Positions 53,047 through 60,785 of a DNA stretch of 64,000 nucleotides are shown one piece after another. The translations under genes and the position numbers were made by a program. The stretch comes from CAZSNT01 sp964607765 (GTDB taxonomy: Bacteria > Verrucomicrobiota > Lentisphaeria > Oligosphaerales > JABHEG01). The notes beneath the pieces were generated by a model. That model did no database searches. It was not told the origin of the DNA and saw only the letters and a list, made by a program, of their open reading frames with translations. The stretch spans positions 1 to 64,000 of the forward strand of contig CAZSNT010000033.1 of the NCBI GenBank assembly GCA_964607765.1, read 5' to 3'. Positions within the stretch are counted from its first letter, which is position 1; each line of letters starts with the position of its first letter.

Positions 53047-54126
53047 ATGAGCCTATCAATCCAGGAATTTGCGCGTCTTGCGAACACATCCGTAGCCACG
53101 GTCTCGCGGGCGCTTAACAACAAGCCGGGCGTGAGTGCCGCGCGGCGCCGGAGCATCTGCGCCCTGGCCGAACGGCTCGGCTATCAGCCGAACCAGTTCG
53201 CCCGGAACCTGCAGGCGCAGCGCAGCAACACGCTCGGGTTCGTGTCCGCGAACCTGGACAACAAGACACATCAGGCGCTGTTGCGGCCGCTGGAAGCCGC
53301 TGCACGGGACCGTGGTTACGAGATGCTCGTGGCCGACTCGCGCCTGGACGCAGGTCGCGAGCGCACCAACATCGAGGCCTTGCTGCGCTTCAGGGTGGAA
53401 GGGTTCGTGCTGTGCCCGGTCTCTGATGACGACAGTGCGGCGGATACGGCTTTCATCCGTGACCTGCAGCTGCGCCACGTCCCGTTTGTGGTGGCCGGGC
53501 GCGTGCCGGATCTCCTCCTCGACTCTGTTTCCAACGACGAAGAGGACGCGGCACGGGCACTCACCCGACATCTGCTCGAGCTTGGGCACACGCGCTTCGG
53601 CGTCATCGACGGCGTCAGGACCAGCCGCGTCGGCACTGAACGACTCCAGGGAATAGTCGAGGGACTCGGAGCCGCCGGGCTCCACTCACCCGGGGACACT
53701 TTGGGCACGCCGACACTCCGAACAACTCAGGCGCAGGAGCCGCAGGACGAAGTGGTTGGTGAGACCGTCCTTGAATGGCTCCGTCAGGATCTGCCGCCCA
53801 CTGCGCTGGTCTGTCTCCAGAACCACCTCGCGATGCGGCTGCCACGGCCGCTCGGACGCGCCGGCCTCGTTATTCCGAGCGATGTCTCGCTGGCCACGTT
53901 CGACGACAGCGACTGGTGCCGGTTTGCCGACCCCTCGATCACCGCGGTCGCGCCGCGGCCGGAGATGCTGGCCCGCAAGCTGTTCCAGGCGCTGATGGCG
54001 CGCATCGACGATCCGGACGCAGCACCAGCCATTCATACCGTGCCCCAACGCCTGCATGTGCGTGAATCAACGGCAGCTGCCCCCGGCGTGCCGAAGGCTC
54101 AATCGGACGCTTTTTCCCGCCTGTAG
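53047..54126 (+). CDS. LacI-family transcriptional regulator
   Basis: A 359-aa repressor-type protein. The HTH is SIQEFARLANTSVATVSRAL (residues ~4-23), followed by the hinge region (LGYQPNQFARNLQAQRSNTLGFV). The effector domain is periplasmic-binding-like (VEGFVLCPVSDDDS, RHLLELGHTRFGVIDG, DVSLATFDDSDWCRFADPSITAVAPRPEMLARKLFQAL). The ligand is probably a sugar from the local glycan. No clear ribosome site; it follows the ThuA-HEAT gene by 19 bp and is probably its co-transcript. The perfect operators at 44674 and 44734 sit at the head of this same gene block, so it is the natural candidate to bind them and control its own expression. Its 3' end overlaps the convergent GH16 gene by 28 bp. Confidence 0.93.
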   Translation: MSLSIQEFARLANTSVATVSRALNNKPGVSAARRRSICALAERLGYQPNQFARNLQAQRSNTLGFVSANLDNKTHQALLRPLEAAARDRGYEMLVADSRLDAGRERTNIEALLRFRVEGFVLCPVSDDDSAADTAFIRDLQLRHVPFVVAGRVPDLLLDSVSNDEEDAARALTRHLLELGHTRFGVIDGVRTSRVGTERLQGIVEGLGAAGLHSPGDTLGTPTLRTTQAQEPQDEVVGETVLEWLRQDLPPTALVCLQNHLAMRLPRPLGRAGLVIPSDVSLATFDDSDWCRFADPSITAVAPRPEMLARKLFQALMARIDDPDAAPAIHTVPQRLHVRESTAAAPGVPKAQSDAFSRL

Positions 54127-54959
54127 ACACGTACCCAATCGATCTCCATGCCGGCCGGATAATGGGCGGGATTGGTCGGCCCCGAGCCGTTCACCCACTT
54201 GCCGCCGATCTGCATGGAGAGGATGAAGTAGAACGGCTGATCGAACGGCCACTGTTTCTCGCCTTTCGCCGGTACACGCGGGTAGGTGTGCGTGGGCTTG
54301 CCGTTCACCGTGAAGACGATCTTGTCCGCGTCCCACTCGCAACCGTACGTGTTCCAGTCATCACGCTTGATCCCGGCCGTGCCGCCCTTCCGCGGCGTGT
54401 TCGTCTTGTCGACCTTCACCGTGTACTCGGAATGCACGGTCTGATAGACCTTGTGATCGAAATTCAGGTGCTCCATCAGGTCGATCTCGCCGTTGGCCGG
54501 CCAGCCCTTGTCTGCTCCCATCATCCAGAGCGCCGGCCAGGCGCCCTGCGCGCTCTTGAAACGGGTACGGATCTGGACCTTGCCGTACTGGAAAGCGAAC
54601 TTCCCCCTGCTCGTCACACCAGCCGTCAGGAAGGGGGCCGGGTCGTCATCCTGCCTGTCGTTGGCAATCCCGCGGAGGTGCAGCACACTGTTGCCGATCT
54701 GCAGCAGACGCGGATCAGCCGACATGGTGTTCTTCCAGTCTGGTTTCCCGCGTGTACAGCGCGTCCACTTGGAGCCGTCCAGCTTGTCTCCGGCAAACTC
54801 ATCCTGCCACACCAGCTCCCAACCGGGCAGGCCGGCATCCCCTGATGCAGCGGCCGTTGATTCACTGTTCGCCCCGGCGCTACTGCCGGCATGCACACCT
54901 GAAGTAAGGACCACCCAAACCGTCGACATGACAACAATCCTCTCCATTGCCCTGCTCAT
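54099..54959 (-). CDS. Exported GH16 endo-glycanase (beta-glucanase/agarase/porphyranase type)
   Basis: A 286-aa protein with a signal peptide to about residue 25 (VVLTSGVHAGS). The jelly-roll catalytic domain starts GWELVWQDEFAGDKLDGSKW and contains the retaining active-site strand GEIDLMEHLN, with nucleophile Glu158, Asp160 and acid/base Glu163. The ExDxxE spacing is that of GH16 members with a beta-bulge or regular type; kappa-carrageenase/agarase versus laminarinase cannot be decided. The ending (YPAGMEIDWVRVYRR) is the usual GH16 C-terminus. Start overlaps the stop of the metallophosphoesterase gene by 4 bp (ATGA). Next to an agarase-like GH50 and a GH2 gene, an agar- or porphyran-type substrate is most likely. 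Confidence 0.92.
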   Translation of the reverse strand: MSRAMERIVVMSTVWVVLTSGVHAGSSAGANSESTAAASGDAGLPGWELVWQDEFAGDKLDGSKWTRCTRGKPDWKNTMSADPRLLQIGNSVLHLRGIANDRQDDDPAPFLTAGVTSRGKFAFQYGKVQIRTRFKSAQGAWPALWMMGADKGWPANGEIDLMEHLNFDHKVYQTVHSEYTVKVDKTNTPRKGGTAGIKRDDWNTYGCEWDADKIVFTVNGKPTHTYPRVPAKGEKQWPFDQPFYFILSMQIGGKWVNGSGPTNPAHYPAGMEIDWVRVYRREKASD

Positions 54960-56833
54960 TGTGACTGCTCCTTCGCCAACACAAAGACCTCGGCCGGGGA
55001 CAGACCGCGAGCCCAGACCGACACCTCGTCGAGCGCCCCGACGAACGGCTTGACCTGGAGTGCATCAAACGCCTTCCGGCTGTAGCCCAACCCGCCGAAA
55101 CTCAGACGCACGGACTGGTTGAACCGCAACGTGCGATCCGCTCCCTCCAGACGCGTCTGCACGGGGTTGCCGTCCACGTACAGTATGACCTCCGACAGCC
55201 GACAGCCATCGGCCGGCATCACGGCCGCAAGATGGTGCCACTCGTCGTCATTGAGTCCTGCGGAGTCCGCAACAGCCCTCTGAGTCTTCGATACCTGCAC
55301 TTCGGGTTTGCCACCGTTCAGGTTCAGGTTCAGGAAACCGTCAAGTTTGCCGCCCCAAATCGACCCGGTGTTGACGAGGACGTGATTCTGCGTGGACTTG
55401 GTCTTGAGCCACAGTGCGTAGGACACCGCACGGTCGCTGTGGTGCGGGCCCATGGCAAACACGGCCATGCGGCTGTCTTTGCCGAACTGCGCCGCTCGGC
55501 CGCGTACGCCGTCAACCGGCACCAACCCGCTGCAGAGCGCGCTGTAGTGCTTGCCGAACGCCCCCGCGTTCGGCGACACGCGCGTGCACTTCACCCCACG
55601 CAGCATGACGCCCGTGCCATCCTTTGTCTTGCCGCGCAAGCCCACGATCGGGTGCTGTTGCAGCGGCATGTCCTGGTCGAACGCAAAGTGGTACAGCCTG
55701 GCCGACGGATCCAGAAAGGACAGCTCCCCCGTGGCTTCGAACGCGGTATTGGCACCAGTCTTGTCGATAGTCAGCTGGCCGATCCGCTTGTATTCGCCGT
55801 CGGACGGCTTGCTGCCCGTCTGATTGTGGCAGACGATGTCAATCCGATCGTCGGCAACGTCGACTGTCAGGAAGTTATTGAAGACATTGCCGCGACTGAC
55901 GAGCTGGATGAGATCAGACTCGGGATCCTTGGTAACCGTGTTGGCATGGACTTCGCCCGCGAAGTAAATATCGACGCGGTGTTTGCGCAGCGTCTGCCAG
56001 AATTCACAGCTCGTGTCGCCGTCCATCATCATGCCGCTGCTGTTGACCTTGCGCACCGGATGGATGACCGGTAGATGCGCCTGCACGAAGATGTGCCTGA
56101 CACCGGCATCTTTGCGCGCCTCGCCCAGCACGTGCTCGAGCCACTCCAGGTGTTTTCCGGCCACCGTGCCTGTGACTGCGCCTTGGTCACCGATGACCTT
56201 GCTCGGGCCCTCCTGATGGAAAACATCGACAGTGACGAACAACACGTTCTTGTGGCGGACTGCGTAAGAGGTGGACTCGTAGGGCGTTCCCAGCGGGCGT
56301 GACGGAGCGCTGCCGATCGGTGCCCTGTACAGGAAACGTCCACCGTCCGAAGCGGTGTTGAACTCCTTTGCGAAGGCGGCTCGGAACTGGGGCTGGCAGC
56401 GGGCGACTGCGGACCCGGCCGGCCACGGGTTGTCACCGAGTTCGTGGTCGCCGACAGCCATCAGGAGCATCGGGTAGCCGCCTTTGCGGAAGGACCTCAC
56501 CATCCCCGAGTAGCACAGATGCCCCGCCTTCAGGATCGACTGTTCGGGAGACAGGCCAGGCTCGAACTTCTTGATGAACTTCGGCGTATCCCAGTGCCCG
56601 CCGTTGCTGTCGCCCGGCAGCAGAATCAGATCGCCGCCGAACGTCTCGCGCAACATGGTGACGTTGGCGACATCCTGTTCGACCGCCGCCGCGAACCAGT
56701 CAGGGTTCTTCGCGCTCTGCGTGTATTTCTCCGCCGAGTGCCAGTCGGCCAATGCAATGAACCGCCACGAGTCTCCGGCCCAAGCGTGGACACTGAACAG
56801 CAGGGCCAAGAACCACGGCATCTGTCTCGTCAT
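54956..56833 (-). CDS. Exported metallophosphoesterase with C-terminal LamG domain
   Basis: A 625-aa protein with a signal peptide (MPWFLALLFSVHAWAG). The calcineurin-like core shows the metal ligands in order: ALADWHS (DxH), LLPGDSNGG (GDxxG), VGDHELG (GN/DHE), HIFVQAHLP (His) and FAGEVHANT (GxVH). Residues ~410-620 are a LamG/concanavalin-like domain ending GALDEVSVWARGLSPAEVFVLAKE. It would cleave a phosphomonoester or diester outside the cytoplasm. The frame is open to 57190 but the coding signal starts at MTRQMPWF, with AGGAGAG upstream. It is sandwiched between agarase-like genes in one minus-strand unit. Confidence 0.88.
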   Translation of the reverse strand: MTRQMPWFLALLFSVHAWAGDSWRFIALADWHSAEKYTQSAKNPDWFAAAVEQDVANVTMLRETFGGDLILLPGDSNGGHWDTPKFIKKFEPGLSPEQSILKAGHLCYSGMVRSFRKGGYPMLLMAVGDHELGDNPWPAGSAVARCQPQFRAAFAKEFNTASDGGRFLYRAPIGSAPSRPLGTPYESTSYAVRHKNVLFVTVDVFHQEGPSKVIGDQGAVTGTVAGKHLEWLEHVLGEARKDAGVRHIFVQAHLPVIHPVRKVNSSGMMMDGDTSCEFWQTLRKHRVDIYFAGEVHANTVTKDPESDLIQLVSRGNVFNNFLTVDVADDRIDIVCHNQTGSKPSDGEYKRIGQLTIDKTGANTAFEATGELSFLDPSARLYHFAFDQDMPLQQHPIVGLRGKTKDGTGVMLRGVKCTRVSPNAGAFGKHYSALCSGLVPVDGVRGRAAQFGKDSRMAVFAMGPHHSDRAVSYALWLKTKSTQNHVLVNTGSIWGGKLDGFLNLNLNGGKPEVQVSKTQRAVADSAGLNDDEWHHLAAVMPADGCRLSEVILYVDGNPVQTRLEGADRTLRFNQSVRLSFGGLGYSRKAFDALQVKPFVGALDEVSVWARGLSPAEVFVLAKEQSQ

Positions 56834-56873
56834 TCTCACGGAGCTCTCCTTGTTGGTCGCTGGGGTTCTCCCC

Positions 56874-58718
56874 TCATCTCCCCGATCGACTGCCCGCCTC
56901 TGCCGCGCGGAGTTCATACATGCACGCGCCAATCCGACGGGCGGCCTCGACCGTTTCCCGGTACGGCGTATCGCAAATGTCCACAAAGCCGATCTGGTAG
57001 TTCTCGCCGTCACCCCGCCCCGTGACGCTTTGCTCCCGGTACTGGAACCAGTGGGCCCCGACAATATGCGGGTGCTTGAGCGCCTGAGCGAGGTAGTGTT
57101 CGTAGGCGTAGCCGCGTTGCCGTTGATTGGCCACGCCCCGCAGCCCGGTGTGCAGCATGCCGCGGTCGAGCGCCCCAAAGTGGAATTCACCGATGATCAG
57201 CGGCACGTCAACGCCCTCGAGCATGCGCAGATCGGACGGCGAGAAGCGGTACCGGTTGACGCTGAGAACATCGCAATACCTGACTGCGGCCGCGACTATA
57301 TGCCGTTTGTTCCCGTAAGGCTGGTCGTGGCCGTGCAGGCGGCTGCCCAGGTAGAGCTTGTGCGGCGCGACCTTCCTGACTTCTTCCCGGACCGTTCGGT
57401 AGTAGAGATCAGCATCCATCTTGCCGCGCCACTTGATTTCGTTGTCGACAAAATAGCCGATGCACCAGGGATCTTCCGCGCTCCTGCCCTTCTCCGCGAG
57501 CAGGCGTTTGTGAAGGAGCTCTCTCAGCTTCTGCGGACTCCGCAAGAGCCCTTCCAGCGTGTCTGAACCCCAGCCCGCGTAGTGGATGGCCACGACATAG
57601 GGTGTCTTTCTGAGTTCGCAGATCGCCGGGTCGGACCAGTTGGCGATGGTGTTCATTCCCCAGCTTCGGAGGCGCTGATGGGCCGCTTCGCTCGCTTCCG
57701 TTTCCCACTGTTCACCGTACTTCACGGAGAGATTGGCTTTGGCGAAGTCCACGTGCCCACGCTCGTGGAACGACGCAGGGATGCGCTCGAAATAGTGCTC
57801 CCGTTCGTGAACGCGCGTTCCCGCCCGGAAGTGAACGCCGGTGACGCCGTGCGACCAGAACAAGCAGCCTTCGGGATCGACCAGCCACCACATGCCGTCA
57901 CGCTTCTCGGTGCGGAAGTGCCCGGTCGCGGCCAGCTTCGGTCCCCCCAGCCACCCGCCGTACCGGCTTCGGTCACCGGGGCCCGGATGCCGCTGCCGGT
58001 CCTCCTCCTCCCGGCGACGAGCCGCTGCCAGGTCGGACCTGGCAGTGATTTTTCCGGGCCAAGACGCGTGCTTGAACTGCCCGAATGCATCCACAAACGG
58101 GAAGAAAGCCTGCTCGGCTTCAGCGGGAAGAGGCGCGTACCTGCCCACGCCGCGAACACCCGCAATCTGGACGCTCTGTCCCACGGAGACGCCGTCCAGG
58201 TCACGGATGAGCAACTCTCTCACACGCGCCGCGTCGAACTCCGTCCAGTGTGACAAGTGTCCGCCGGGCAGGCCGCGCATGCCGGTGAACATGTCTTTGC
58301 GCTGATCGGGGACCTCTTTCCGCAGGACATGGATCAGCATCGTGCAGGTCTCGCCGGCTGGCACATGCAGGAAACTGTTGACCCACTTGCTGTCCCCCAG
58401 ACTCCCGAGAAGCGTGACGGGTTCGGCACCGACATTGCGGATGTCGACCGCAACAGCCACGCAGGCGCTCGCGTCCCAGGCCCCATCGGCCGGCCGGATT
58501 CCGACCCCGCCCCCCGGCTCCCTGAACGTCACCCTCAGTTCACTGTCGCTGGCGCACTCCGCGCCAAACGCCCTGACCCGGCATCCGTCCTTCCCCGGCT
58601 GCAGCAGCGTCCGGCTCGAAGCCCGGGCGCCGCAGAGCCCGACGTGCTGCCCCCCCGCACATTCGGCCATCGCCGCACACATGAGCAGTCCTCTCACTAG
58701 CAGCCATTGTACTTCCAT
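56874..58718 (-). CDS. Exported GH50-type beta-agarase-like protein
   Basis: A 614-aa protein with a signal peptide (WLLVRGLLMCAAMAECAGG). Residues ~25-200 form a beta-sandwich (GGVGIRPADGAWDASACVAV). The barrel begins YGGWLGGPKLAATGHFRTEKR, then MWWLVDPEGCLFWSHGVTGV, which is diagnostic of GH50/agarase-type proteins. Acid/base Glu427 lies in YFVDNEIKW, nucleophile Glu511 in LIIGEFHFGALDRG. GH50 enzymes are exo-beta-agarases that release neoagaro-oligosaccharides; activity on related galactans is possible. The start is uncertain: 58718 (MEVQWLL) is preferred, 58730 (MLRRMEV) possible. First gene of the minus-strand GH50-phosphoesterase-GH16 set. Confidence 0.85.
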   Translation of the reverse strand: MEVQWLLVRGLLMCAAMAECAGGQHVGLCGARASSRTLLQPGKDGCRVRAFGAECASDSELRVTFREPGGGVGIRPADGAWDASACVAVAVDIRNVGAEPVTLLGSLGDSKWVNSFLHVPAGETCTMLIHVLRKEVPDQRKDMFTGMRGLPGGHLSHWTEFDAARVRELLIRDLDGVSVGQSVQIAGVRGVGRYAPLPAEAEQAFFPFVDAFGQFKHASWPGKITARSDLAAARRREEEDRQRHPGPGDRSRYGGWLGGPKLAATGHFRTEKRDGMWWLVDPEGCLFWSHGVTGVHFRAGTRVHEREHYFERIPASFHERGHVDFAKANLSVKYGEQWETEASEAAHQRLRSWGMNTIANWSDPAICELRKTPYVVAIHYAGWGSDTLEGLLRSPQKLRELLHKRLLAEKGRSAEDPWCIGYFVDNEIKWRGKMDADLYYRTVREEVRKVAPHKLYLGSRLHGHDQPYGNKRHIVAAAVRYCDVLSVNRYRFSPSDLRMLEGVDVPLIIGEFHFGALDRGMLHTGLRGVANQRQRGYAYEHYLAQALKHPHIVGAHWFQYREQSVTGRGDGENYQIGFVDICDTPYRETVEAARRIGACMYELRAAEAGSRSGR

Positions 58719-59187
58719 CCGTCTCAGCATACGTCCGATTCCCGTCTGATTCGAGCACGGTCGAGCAAGAGGCAGACGAACTGCCGACACCTACAATAGC
58801 AGGTGCGACGCCCGTTGTCAGCGCAACCGAGCGAGCACGCACCCCGTGACCGGAAAACACCACCAACACCACGACGACACCACCGACGACCGGAAAACAC
58901 CCACCGACGACCGGAAAACAGCCACCCACGACCGGAAAACGCCGCCACGCAGCCCAGCCCCCGTGCCGGACGAGGATCGGCCTGCCGGCGCAGCTGTTTT
59001 CCGGACATCTCGCCCCTGGCGCAGCTGTTTTCCGGACATCTCGACCCTGTCGCCGCTGTTTTCCGGACGTGCGACGGGGCCCCGGCATACACCCCTCAAG
59101 GGAGAGCGGCACTTCCCAGACCAACATCTTGCGCTTCGATTCCCGCTGACTATCTTGCCGGAGTGGAACGAACCAAGGAGGACGACG
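58719..59187. repeat. Divergent spacer with seven GTTTTCCGGAC/TC words in two tandem arrays
   Basis: Reverse sister words (GACCGGAAAAC) at 58848, 58888, 58909 and 58930; the last three lie in 21-bp tandem units. Forward exact words at 58996, 59027 and 59058 lie in 31-bp tandem units (GCAGCTGTTTTCCGGACATC twice). The two arrays face each other, so copies can pair as nested hairpins. An open frame covers this stretch but is repeat-derived. It must also hold promoters for the GH50 and SGNH genes, which I could not resolve. Confidence 0.88.
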
Positions 59188-60504
59188 ATGATCACCCGGT
59201 TGCTCTGCACGTCCCTGGCGCTCGCCGCGGCACACGCCGCCGTTGCACAGGACCAGGAGAAGCCCGCCATGTCACTGTTGCGGAACGGTGTATTCGAGGA
59301 AATCGACGCAACGAACGCGCCGGCGGGATGGAAGGTCAGCGATTGGAGTCCCCAGAAGACCCGGCGCCCGATCAAAGCGGTTGTGGCGAGCGATGGTGCA
59401 GGCGCGGGCAAGGCAGCGGTCAGGATTGTCTCCGAGAATGACGGGGGGAATCTGGTGCTGTGGCAGGACATCAGGCGTCCCGGCGTGGGTACGTATGTTC
59501 TCACGGTTGCGTGCAAGCCGGATATCGGGGCTAGCGCCTACGCGTCCCTGGTGGCGCTCAAAGGCAGGGAGAACCTGGTCTACGAGAACACACGACGTGT
59601 CACAGATGCCGACGCGTGGACCGTCCTTGAGCTACGTGCCACAGCGCCGCCCGAGACCCAGCTCCTGCGTGTTATCCTGCGTACTGACCGTGGCGCGTCC
59701 TTCGCCAACGCCGTGGTGACACTGCACGGCGCTGACGGCAGCGCGATCAACACGCGCCGTGAGCCGAGCAGCGGCACCGCGCTGAAGCAGGCGCGCAGTG
59801 ACCTGATGTATGATCCGGACGCCGACGCTGCTCGGAAAGCGGCCATGTCGCCTGAGGAACTTGCTTGGGAGAAGCTGCTGGAGAAGTGTCTGGGCGGCTT
59901 CTACCTGCCCCGCTACAAGCTGGCAAAGGAGCGTGGCAGCACGACGGCTTGGGACTTTGTCGAAGACGACCCCGCGCTGCCCCGTGTGCTTCTCATCGGG
60001 GACTCCATCAGCCGCGGCTACACGGTCGCGACGCGCAAAGCGCTCGCCGGCAAGGTCAACGTGCACCGGGCGCCCGAGAACTGCGGACCGACCAGCAACG
60101 GCCTCCGCAAGCTGGACATCTGGCTCGGTGACGGCAAGTGGGACCTGATCCACTTCAACTTCGGTATCCACGACCAGCGCAGCAAGCCGGAGGACTACGC
60201 GAAACGGCTTGAGAGCATCGTCGAGCGACTGCAGAAGACCGAAGCAAAGCTCGTGTTCGCCACGTCGACCCCCATCCCGAAAGGTGCGGAGAAGTACCGG
60301 CATGGCGCCTGTGCGGAGCTCAACACGGCCGCCGGAGCCATCATGGCGCGATACGGTGTTCCTCTCAACGATCTGTACGCGCTCATGCTCCCGCTGCTGA
60401 GCGAGTACCAGAACGCGGGCGACTGCCACTTCAGAGGCGAAGGGTACGAGGTCATGGGCAGGCAAGTCGCCAGGAGCATCCTCGAGGCGCTCGAGCTCGA
60501 GTGA
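59188..60504 (+). CDS. Exported SGNH/GDSL-family hydrolase (sialate-O-acetylesterase-like)
   Basis: A 438-aa protein with a signal peptide (LLCTSLALAAAHAAVAQ). Residues ~25-190 form a carbohydrate-binding-like sandwich (LLRNGVFEEIDATNAPAGW, NLVLWQDIRRPGVGTYVLTV). The SGNH domain starts RVLLIGDSISRGY with nucleophile Ser273, continues LIHFNFGIHDQR and ends with GDCHFRGEGYEVMG, carrying catalytic Asp412 and His414. Such enzymes remove acetyl or other ester groups from glycans, helping sulfatases and glycosidases gain access. AAGGAGG precedes the ATG at 59188; the frame is open to 58846 only through the repeat cluster. Confidence 0.9.
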   Translation: MITRLLCTSLALAAAHAAVAQDQEKPAMSLLRNGVFEEIDATNAPAGWKVSDWSPQKTRRPIKAVVASDGAGAGKAAVRIVSENDGGNLVLWQDIRRPGVGTYVLTVACKPDIGASAYASLVALKGRENLVYENTRRVTDADAWTVLELRATAPPETQLLRVILRTDRGASFANAVVTLHGADGSAINTRREPSSGTALKQARSDLMYDPDADAARKAAMSPEELAWEKLLEKCLGGFYLPRYKLAKERGSTTAWDFVEDDPALPRVLLIGDSISRGYTVATRKALAGKVNVHRAPENCGPTSNGLRKLDIWLGDGKWDLIHFNFGIHDQRSKPEDYAKRLESIVERLQKTEAKLVFATSTPIPKGAEKYRHGACAELNTAAGAIMARYGVPLNDLYALMLPLLSEYQNAGDCHFRGEGYEVMGRQVARSILEALELE

Positions 60505-60785
60505 TTCACGGTGCGGACGGGGCGCGTAGCTGATCGCGGGTCAGCCGCAGCGCAGCGCCGTTCCGGGGTGGCCGCCTGACAATTGTCGTTCCTTCCCTTG
60601 CATCCTCGGTCACTCTCCCGTATTTTCAGTTCCGTAGGCGGAAACAACTCCCTGTTGCCCCAACACAGCGGTGCGGCAGGCGTACCTGGGACGTTCGTCA
60701 CGCGGTCTGTCCTGGATGCAGTTCGGGATTTGTGAGGGGGATGAGCCCCCGGTGAGAGCGCGCGGGACGGAAGCAGGAGAGGAAT
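60505..60785. other. Spacer, no gene
   Basis: Apart from the promoter candidate at 60598-60626, nothing is identified. A weak hairpin GCTGA-TCGCGGG-TCAGC near 60529-60545 might end the SGNH transcript, but it lacks a T-tract. Confidence 0.4.
60598..60626 (+). promoter_or_regulatory. Candidate promoter of the 60786 gene
   Basis: TTGCAT (60598-60603), 17 bp, TATTTT (60621-60626). The start codon is 160 bp downstream and has its own AGGAGAGG ribosome site. Confidence 0.4.

Noticed and set aside
58846..59187. In-frame N-terminal extension of the SGNH hydrolase with repeated DDRKT
   Set aside because: The repeats are the translated 21-bp array of the dispersed DNA word; a strong ribosome site and signal peptide start at 59188.
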